A DNA stretch of 64,000 bases from Sphaerisporangium album (GTDB taxonomy: Bacteria; Actinomycetota; Actinomycetes; Streptosporangiales; Streptosporangiaceae): the NCBI RefSeq assembly GCF_003323745.1, contig NZ_QOIL01000004.1, positions 441,670 through 505,669 of the forward strand, read 5' to 3'. The notes beneath the pieces are model-generated. The model ran no database searches, had not been told where the DNA came from, and saw nothing but the letters and a program-made list of their open reading frames with translations. Shown here in pieces: positions 58,565 through 64,000 of this stretch. A program made the translations under genes and the position numbers. Positions within the stretch are counted from its first letter, which is position 1, and each line of letters opens with the position of its first letter.

Positions 58565-59285
58565 CGACCTGGAGTCCGAACTCCGCGCACTCGGCGATGC
58601 CCTGAGCACCCCCGACCCGCGGCCATCCGACGTGGCCCACGCCGTCCGCGCCCGGCTGGAGGGGCCGGGGACCGAGCCGCTGACCGACGGTGGGAGGCGA
58701 AGGCGCCACCGGTGGCGGTGGGCCGGCGCGGGGGTGGCCGTGATCGTGGCCGTGCTGGCCGGGCTCACCCCGCAGGGGCAGGCCGCCGTGGGGCACATCC
58801 TGCGTTTCGCGGGCATCGAGGTGCACGTCGACGAGCAGCCGGGGCCGCTCCCCAGCGGAGTGCCGAGCCCCTTGCCCGGCGAGCGGCGCGTCACCCTGGA
58901 CGAGGCCCGGCGCACGGTGAGGTTCCCGTTCTCGGTGCCGACGGTGCTGGGCGACCCGCAGGACGTCCGGGTCAGCGACGGCGGCCGCGTGGTCTCCCTC
59001 TTCTGGCCCGGGCTCCGGCTGGACGCCTACAACGGCGTCCTCAGCCCCGTCTGGCGCAAGGATCTCGGCGGGCCGTTCCCCGAACAGGTCATGATCGGCG
59101 GCTCTGAGGGCTGGTGGATCTCCAGCCCTCACCAGGTGACCTACCTGCCCTACGACGGCGGCGAACACACGATGCCCCGCCGCGCCGAGCCGACCCTGAT
59201 CTGGCAAAAGGGCCTGGTCGGCTACCGCCTGGAAGGCCCCGCCAACGTGGCCCAAGCCCGGAGAATCGCCGAATCCGTCCGCTGA
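58551..59285 (+). CDS. Membrane-anchored putative anti-sigma factor
   Basis: 244 aa overlapping the sigma gene by 14 bases. A ~55-residue acidic/Arg-rich cytoplasmic part precedes one membrane helix (57-72, WAGAGVAVIVAVLAGL). A ~165-residue extracytoplasmic domain with a beta-rich pattern follows (VTLDEARRTVRFPFSVPTVLGDPQDVRVSDGGRVVSLFWPG). No HxxxCxxC zinc motif is present. Position right after an ECF sigma gene and this topology make anti-sigma function likely; the outer domain may sense envelope stress (inference). Confidence 0.7.
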   Translation: MNSPDDLESELRALGDALSTPDPRPSDVAHAVRARLEGPGTEPLTDGGRRRRHRWRWAGAGVAVIVAVLAGLTPQGQAAVGHILRFAGIEVHVDEQPGPLPSGVPSPLPGERRVTLDEARRTVRFPFSVPTVLGDPQDVRVSDGGRVVSLFWPGLRLDAYNGVLSPVWRKDLGGPFPEQVMIGGSEGWWISSPHQVTYLPYDGGEHTMPRRAEPTLIWQKGLVGYRLEGPANVAQARRIAESVR

Positions 59286-59336
59286 CGCCCCCGCGAAGCT
59301 CCACCGCCACCTCGCCGTACGGCGGCGCCTCGTTGC

Positions 59337-60014
59337 TCATCCGCCTGGCGGTGGTGGGGGTTCGGTAGGGCCGGTTTGGGGGGGTTGCGTGGCCGGTGGG
59401 CGGGTTGAGGTCGGGGGCGGTGGGGGCGCTGTCGGGCCGGTTTGGGGCGGGCGCTTGGCCGTGGGTCTGGGGGTCGGCTTCTTGGTGGGCCTGGGCGCCT
59501 GGCTGGAGGTCCTCGTCTTGAGGGGGGAGGGAGGTGCGGAGGACGCCGCCGGTGGGGGCGGGGGCAGGGCCGTGCGCCGGGGGGCCGTGGTCTTGCGCGG
59601 GGGTTTCGGTGTGACGACCGTGTCGGGCGGGGGTGGCGGGGACTCCACGCCGAGGGAGACGCTCGTCGGCGAGGCCTTCGCGGTGGCGTTCGCGTCGCCG
59701 GAGCCGTCGCCGCCCAGGTCCCCCGAGCCGTCCGAGGTCCGTACGGCGGCGGGGGTGTCCGCACCGCCTGAGGAGTCCGGCCAGGCGAACCAGATGCCCG
59801 CGCCGGCCGCCAGCAGGAGGACCAGGCCGATGACGATGCCGCCGCGCCGGTCCTGGCCCAGACGCCGCCAGACGGGCTCCTCCTCCTCGTCGTCGTCGTC
59901 CATATCGAGCGAGGCGTCCCAGGTGCGCCACCGGTCGTCTCCCGAACGGCCGCCCGCTGAATCTTTGGCGTACGGCGGACGACGCCGCGGTGGCTCGTCC
60001 CAGTTGTCAGGCAC
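59337..60014 (-). CDS. Proline-rich single-pass membrane protein
   Basis: 225 aa. An Arg/Asp/Glu-rich cytoplasmic part (acidic DDDDEEEEP at 39-47) is followed by one membrane helix (about 59-78). A ~145-residue extracytoplasmic tail consists largely of Pro, Thr and Lys (PPPPPDTVVTPKPPRK, PRPTKKPTPRPT, PPQTGPT repeats). The plan resembles wall-spanning stalk proteins. No folded domain is visible. It lies between two sigma-factor systems, on the other strand. Function unknown. Confidence 0.7.
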   Translation of the reverse strand: MPDNWDEPPRRRPPYAKDSAGGRSGDDRWRTWDASLDMDDDDEEEEPVWRRLGQDRRGGIVIGLVLLLAAGAGIWFAWPDSSGGADTPAAVRTSDGSGDLGGDGSGDANATAKASPTSVSLGVESPPPPPDTVVTPKPPRKTTAPRRTALPPPPPAASSAPPSPLKTRTSSQAPRPTKKPTPRPTAKRPPQTGPTAPPPPPTSTRPPATQPPQTGPTEPPPPPGG

Positions 60015-60135
60015 GGTGCTCTCGTCTCCGGGGCGCGGGATGGGCGTCGTCGCTGGTGCGGGGGGCGGTGATTCGTCGCTACATGAGCATTCATGTGGGG
60101 GTTAAGACCGCAAGGCAGTCAACACAGTATAGAAG

Positions 60136-60151
60136 TTTGTTATGTAACAAA
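60136..60151. promoter_or_regulatory. TTTGTTA-TG-TAACAAA palindrome in an AT-rich promoter island
   Basis: A perfect 7+7 inverted repeat about 77-92 bases before the sigma-fusion gene. The surrounding 60110-60235 stretch is strikingly AT-rich for this genome, consistent with a specialised promoter or operator. Confidence 0.55.
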
Positions 60152-60227
60152 AGTGATATCAGAAGCTGGCGTGTCCTCCCGTATATTTCTGTCTGCTTTG
60201 CTAGTACCAGATTTATCATTTGCAACT

Positions 60228-61973
60228 ATGTCAGGAGAGCTGAGTCCCGTGATCAGGAGGGATGATCCCGCCGCCCTTGAGCGGCTCTGCCGTGAATACG
60301 GAGATCATCTCTACGACTACTGCCAGTCCCTGCTGGATGACGACGACGCTCTTTCGGCCACGGTGGGTGCCCTCCATGGGGCCGTCGCCCACACCGACCG
60401 GTTGTACGACGCCACCCGCCTGCGCGCCTGGATGTACGCGCTGGCCAGGGCGGAGTGCCAGTCACGGCTCGCCGGCGTGGCCCACACCGGCTCGTACGCC
60501 CGTCAGGGACGCGGAGGCTCGCCGGAGCTCGGGGTCGAGGTGCTCGCCTGCCTCGAACCCCGCGAACGCGAGATCCTCGACCTGACGCTGCGTCACGGGC
60601 TCAAGTCCGACGAGGTGGCCAGAGTGCTGGACATCTCGGTCGACGCGGTGGAGTCCGCCGCCCGCCTCGGCAGGAAGCACGCCGAGCAGTGGCTGGCCGC
60701 CGTCGTGGACGCGCGTGGCGCGACCCCGCGCTGCCCGGTGCTGCCGGGCCTCGTGAAGTCGTGGGCCGAGTCGCCGACGCGGCTGCTGCGGGCCCACATC
60801 ACCCGGCACGTCCGCTCCTGCAAGGAGTGCGACGGCGCGAAGCCCGGGGTCACGATCACGGCGCTCATGACGCGCATGCCCATCCTGGCCAGCCCGGCAC
60901 CGTACGAACGCCTGTTCTCCGGCGCCGACACGTCCTTCACCGCCGCCGAGACCCGCACCGAGAGCTGGCACCCCGACGGCTTCCCCGTCCAGCCGGACGC
61001 CCTTGAGGACCCGCCCCCTCCCGAGGCCCCCCTGACGGTCGAGGAGGGCTTCACGCCCGAGCGGGCCGACGGCTCCAAGCCCGCCGCCCCGGAGTTCTGG
61101 GAACCCGACCCGGACGCCGACGACCCCGAGAGCCGCATCCGCTGGGGACGCGTGGGGCTGGTGACGCTGGTCTCGGTCGCCTCCGCGGGCGCCATCTGGT
61201 CGCTGGTGTTCGCCCCCGGCGGCACCGCGCCGGTCGACGTCGAGGCCGCGGGCGGCACGATCGTCGTCCAGCCCGGCGAGTCGTTACCCCCTCTGGTCGA
61301 GTCACCGCCGCCCCCGCCTCCGGGGAGCACCGCCGGGCCCGTCCACACGACCGCCGTGCCGACCGCCTCCGGCGTGGCCCGCAGGCCCGGCGTGGCGCAG
61401 CCGACGTCCTCGGTGCCGATGGTGCCGCCGCCGTCGAGCTCCCGCCCGTCGGCGAGCCCCACGGCCAAGACCCGGCAGTCGAACCCGCCGGTCGGGAACA
61501 ACGACAACGCCCCCAACGACCCGCCGCCTCCGCCGAAGCAGACGTCCAAGCCCACCCAGAAGCCCACGTCGACCCCGAAGCAGAGCTCGCAGCCGCAGAC
61601 CAAGCAGACCACCGCTCCGCCGCCCCCGCCTCCGCCTCCTCCGGCACCGCCGGCCGTCACGGCGTCGACGACCTCGATCAACGTGAGCACCGACCGGAGC
61701 GGGTCACTCAGCATGCGGTCCCAGCATGGGGCCATCACCTGGCAGGCGGGCGGGCAGATGCTCAGCATGTCGCAGGCCAGCGGCACGATCCCCGACGGCC
61801 AGACCGCGACCCTCCAGTTCTCCATCGCCGCGCCGAACGACCCCAACACCTGCGGCACGGAGCAGACCACCACGCTGTCGATCTCGTGGTCCGGAGACAA
61901 CAGAGGCGTCAAAGGCTCCGGCAACGTCGGGGTGAAGATCACGTACGTGAAGCCCTGCGTCGTAGTGCGCTAG
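60228..61973 (+). CDS. Membrane-tethered ECF-like sigma/zinc anti-sigma fusion with extracytoplasmic beta-sandwich
   Basis: 581 aa. Residues about 10-85 resemble sigma region 2 and 108-152 region 4 (LEPREREILDLTLRHGLKSDEVARVLDISVDAVESAARLG). H194-x3-C198-x2-C201 (RHVRSCKEC) is the ZAS/zinc-finger signature of anti-sigma factors. One membrane helix (about 307-328) follows an acidic linker. A ~150-residue Pro-rich stalk (PPPPPPPPP runs) leads to a C-terminal Ig-like/BACON-like domain with two cysteines. Sigma, anti-sigma and outer sensor in one chain resembles known ECF fusion groups of actinobacteria. No Shine-Dalgarno precedes the ATG; a GTG at 60249 is an alternative. Confidence 0.75.
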   Translation: MSGELSPVIRRDDPAALERLCREYGDHLYDYCQSLLDDDDALSATVGALHGAVAHTDRLYDATRLRAWMYALARAECQSRLAGVAHTGSYARQGRGGSPELGVEVLACLEPREREILDLTLRHGLKSDEVARVLDISVDAVESAARLGRKHAEQWLAAVVDARGATPRCPVLPGLVKSWAESPTRLLRAHITRHVRSCKECDGAKPGVTITALMTRMPILASPAPYERLFSGADTSFTAAETRTESWHPDGFPVQPDALEDPPPPEAPLTVEEGFTPERADGSKPAAPEFWEPDPDADDPESRIRWGRVGLVTLVSVASAGAIWSLVFAPGGTAPVDVEAAGGTIVVQPGESLPPLVESPPPPPPGSTAGPVHTTAVPTASGVARRPGVAQPTSSVPMVPPPSSSRPSASPTAKTRQSNPPVGNNDNAPNDPPPPPKQTSKPTQKPTSTPKQSSQPQTKQTTAPPPPPPPPPAPPAVTASTTSINVSTDRSGSLSMRSQHGAITWQAGGQMLSMSQASGTIPDGQTATLQFSIAAPNDPNTCGTEQTTTLSISWSGDNRGVKGSGNVGVKITYVKPCVVVR

Positions 61974-61993
61974 CCAACGAGGAGAGAACGCGT

Positions 61994-63706
61994 ATGCCCC
62001 GACTTCGCAGACGCGAATGGATCATCGCGCTCATAGCGGTGCTGTTCACGCTGACCATAGGCATACCTACGGGCATGGCCCTCGCGGATCCGGCCCAGCC
62101 CCAGGGTGTGAACAACCAGTGCGATGACATCCTCGGCAGCGGAACCCCCGAGTTCATGTACTGCTCGTGGATGGCGGAGACCCCGACCGACGCGCTGAGG
62201 GTTCTGAACTACTGGAACTTCAACGACGGCCAGCGGCTCAAGGAGGCCGTGCCCTTCCCCGGTCCCGTCCTGTTCTGCAAGGACAAGAACAACAAGGGCC
62301 CCGGCATGCAGGGCTGCGCCGACAAGGACCAGGTGCTGTGCAAGTACGACCAGAGCGCCGGCAAGTACACCTGTAAGGACACCGAGGGCAAGCCCACGAA
62401 CCCGCCCGCCAAGGCCTGCCTGGGCGGTGAGTTCGACTGCACGCGCGGCAACGGCTCCACGACGTCCGGAGAGGCGACCGGCACCCCCGCGCCGAACGCG
62501 TCCGGCGCCGCGCAGACCGGCAGCGACCCGAACGCCGACCCGCTCGACCCCAGCGCGGCTCCGAGCGCTGACACCACGGCGGCGCCGGACGGCAACGCCC
62601 AGCCGACCACGCCGGACACCGGCCAGCCGGAAGTCAAGGTCGACCAGCAGGACCAACAGGCCCCCCAGGACCAGCAGGCCCCCCAGGACCAGCAGGTCAA
62701 CCAGCAGCAGACCGAGCCGCAGGGAGAGCAGCAGCCCGACCAGACGCAGCCGACCGCGTCCGCCGAGCCTGAGCCGACCGCCTCTACGGCCCCGGCTCCC
62801 AAGCAGCAGACCACGCCGAACAGGCAGGTGCTGACGCCTCCGGACGACGCGACCGGCCAGGCCGCCGCGGCGGCCGTCAAGCTCGGCATGCGGGTGTGGA
62901 TCGAGGGCGAGCTGGCCCCGGCCTGGACCGCGGGCAAGGACCAGTTCGACGCCGCGGTCGCCTCCATGGCCGCGCAGGCGAGCAGGCCCGGCGTCGTGGG
63001 CGTGAAGTTCGCCCAGGACCTCGGCTACTGGGGCTTCAAGAACGCGGGTGACGTGCGCAAGTTCGTCAAGGACGCCTCCACCGCCCTGCGCGCGGCGATG
63101 CCGGCGGGCAAGCAGCTCGCCGTCGACGTGGTCGTCCCCGAGATGGGCTGCGGGGCCTCCGAGCCCTGCCAGGCCGCGCTGCGCGCCAAGTACCCGCTGA
63201 TCACCCGCGCCAACGTCGAGAAGTACGTGCTCACCGGCGACGTCGACCACGTCAACCTCTCCAGCGGCCTGTTCGCCAGCGAGTACTCCAAGTGGAAGGT
63301 CACCCCGGACAAGGCGCTGCGCAACCAGTGGATCACGGTGCGGGCCCGCGGCTGGGACACCCGCGTCCACATCGGCGCCCGGGAGGTGGGCCTGGCCCAC
63401 AGCGGCGCGAGCGCCCTCAGCTCCGCCCAGGCGGAGGCCGCGGCCAAGCTGCGCGTGGACCTGCCGTTGCAGGCGGGCGTGCAGACGGTCATGTTGTGGA
63501 CCCACAAGCAGGACTGGGACGGCGCGGTGTGGCGCATCCTCGACCAGGGGCTCAAGACCAACAACCTGTGGAAGGCGCTCCAGGCCCGCAAGGGGCTCGG
63601 CAGGCTCGCGGTCACCTTCGACGCCAGCGACCCCGAGAAGGGCGTGACGCAGGACCTCACCAAGCTCGCCGAGGTCTTCGACACCATCTACATCCACTCG
63701 CAGTGA
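61994..63706 (+). CDS. Secreted TIM-barrel-like protein with Gln/Pro-rich linker
   Basis: 570 aa. A signal peptide (about 1-31) precedes a cysteine-rich region (NQCDD, YCSW, LFCKD, QGCAD, VLCKYD, YTCKD, KACLGGEFDC), then a Gly/Ser/Pro/Gln linker with tandem QDQQAP units. From about 295 a globular domain begins VKLGMRVWIEGELAPAW, with VVGVKFAQDLGYWGF, KQLAVDVVVPEMGC and TVMLWTHKQDWDGAVWRIL. The alternating strands look like a TIM barrel, possibly glycoside hydrolase-like. It lies 20 bases after the sigma-fusion gene, so the two are probably co-transcribed. Enzyme activity is not proven. Confidence 0.7.
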   Translation: MPRLRRREWIIALIAVLFTLTIGIPTGMALADPAQPQGVNNQCDDILGSGTPEFMYCSWMAETPTDALRVLNYWNFNDGQRLKEAVPFPGPVLFCKDKNNKGPGMQGCADKDQVLCKYDQSAGKYTCKDTEGKPTNPPAKACLGGEFDCTRGNGSTTSGEATGTPAPNASGAAQTGSDPNADPLDPSAAPSADTTAAPDGNAQPTTPDTGQPEVKVDQQDQQAPQDQQAPQDQQVNQQQTEPQGEQQPDQTQPTASAEPEPTASTAPAPKQQTTPNRQVLTPPDDATGQAAAAAVKLGMRVWIEGELAPAWTAGKDQFDAAVASMAAQASRPGVVGVKFAQDLGYWGFKNAGDVRKFVKDASTALRAAMPAGKQLAVDVVVPEMGCGASEPCQAALRAKYPLITRANVEKYVLTGDVDHVNLSSGLFASEYSKWKVTPDKALRNQWITVRARGWDTRVHIGAREVGLAHSGASALSSAQAEAAAKLRVDLPLQAGVQTVMLWTHKQDWDGAVWRILDQGLKTNNLWKALQARKGLGRLAVTFDASDPEKGVTQDLTKLAEVFDTIYIHSQ

Positions 63707-63746
63707 CGTCCCGGGCCCGCCGTCCCGCGACGGCGTGAACCCGGCG

Positions 63747-63780
63747 AAGCCCGGCGGAACTCAGCGTTCCGCCGGGCTTT
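63747..63780. terminator. Strong hairpin terminator after the secreted TIM-barrel gene
   Basis: AAGCCCGGCGGAAC and GTTCCGCCGGGCTT form a perfect 14-bp stem with a five-base loop, followed by TCGCC on the plus strand. Placed between convergent genes, it probably serves both. Confidence 0.75.
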
Positions 63781-63837
63781 CGCCTGTCCAAGGGCGTTCC
63801 AGGTGCTGTCCGGGCATTCGGGAGGCTCGGGTGCGGG

Positions 63838-64000
63838 TCAGGCGGCCAGCCAGGCGTCCACCGCCGCCAGCAGCTCCTTCTTGTAGGAGTCCGGCGCGGC
63901 GGAGAACCGGATCGACTGGCGGGCCAGCTCGGCGATCTCGGCGTCGCTGAAGCCGTACACCTCGCGCGCCAGCTCGTACTGCGGCAGGAGCCGGGCGCCG
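63838..64000 (-). CDS. Adenosine deaminase, C-terminal fragment (cut by window edge)
   Basis: Only the last ~53 codons are inside the window. They read GARLLPQYELAREVYGFSDAE, then IAELARQSIRFSAAP and KKELLAAVDAWLAA. The YELAREVYGFSDAEIAELARQS segment matches the C-terminal helix of actinobacterial adenosine deaminases. The full gene continues beyond the right edge. Identification rests on this short piece. Confidence 0.7.
   Translation of the reverse strand, partial: GARLLPQYELAREVYGFSDAEIAELARQSIRFSAAPDSYKKELLAAVDAWLAA

Overview
The window is high-GC DNA (about 70% by eye) with GTG and TTG starts, ATGA/GTGA stop-start overlaps, leaderless genes and a gene set typical of a filamentous actinomycete. 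Markers are XRE-DUF5753/DUF397/ATPase modules, SpoIIE-type phosphatases, class F sortases, HAF-repeat proteins, actinobacterial HelD and ECF sigma factors. The order Streptosporangiales fits well, but genus and species cannot be fixed from sequence alone. I recognised no rRNA, tRNA, CRISPR array, insertion sequence or phage gene.

Region by region. 0-3.5 kb: a redox/copper-flavoured group with a degenerate DUF305 lipoprotein, a ferric-reductase-like flavocytochrome and a lipoprotein carrying all copper ligands of the PHM/DBM monooxygenase fold. 3.7-6.5 kb: a HelD-type RNA-polymerase-associated helicase and a STAS anti-sigma antagonist. 6.7-11.2 kb: a GT2 glycosyltransferase, then a cobalt/nickel ECF transporter (cbiM-PDGLE, cbiQ, cbiO). 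11.3-14.7 kb: a second STAS protein, an SDR/enoyl-CoA hydratase pair ending at a strong intrinsic terminator, a rhomboid protease and an orphan BlaI-type regulator. 14.7-20.4 kb: housekeeping genes (serC, citrate synthase, divergent pdxH), an MFS exporter and a DtxR/IdeR regulator. 20.6-22.8 kb: a PAS-GAF-PP2C-ATPase sensor phosphatase. The two STAS proteins and this phosphatase are possible parts of partner-switching networks.

23-36.2 kb: the most coherent accessory locus. A divergent IclR regulator and an eight-gene operon encode a sugar-type ABC importer, hydantoinase/oxoprolinase-like A and B subunits, a tiny CxxC protein, a U32-like TIM-barrel protein, an IlvD/Edd dehydratase and a ketoglutarate-semialdehyde-type aldehyde dehydrogenase. 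The divergent promoters and repeated ACCGAAC operator elements can be read directly. The combination implies an uptake-and-catabolism pathway whose substrate is not obvious.

36.5-52.2 kb: surface and accessory genes. These are a secreted collagen-like protein, a 54-aa membrane protein, an acyl-CoA dehydrogenase, two surface-protein/class-F-sortase pairs sharing a GGAxTG C-terminal sorting motif, a broken methyltransferase, an XRE/DUF397/ATPase module, a HAF-repeat secreted protein, a polytopic membrane protein and a thiolase. 52.5-57.8 kb: a small membrane protein/XRE/MDR-reductase operon, a secreted protein/response regulator/histidine kinase operon, and a methyltransferase. 58.0-63.7 kb: envelope signalling. 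An ECF sigma factor appears to lack a canonical start codon and is followed by a membrane-anchored putative anti-sigma factor. A proline-rich membrane protein comes next, then a sigma/zinc-anti-sigma/transmembrane/beta-sandwich fusion behind an unusually AT-rich promoter, followed by a secreted TIM-barrel-like protein. The right edge cuts the end of an adenosine deaminase gene.
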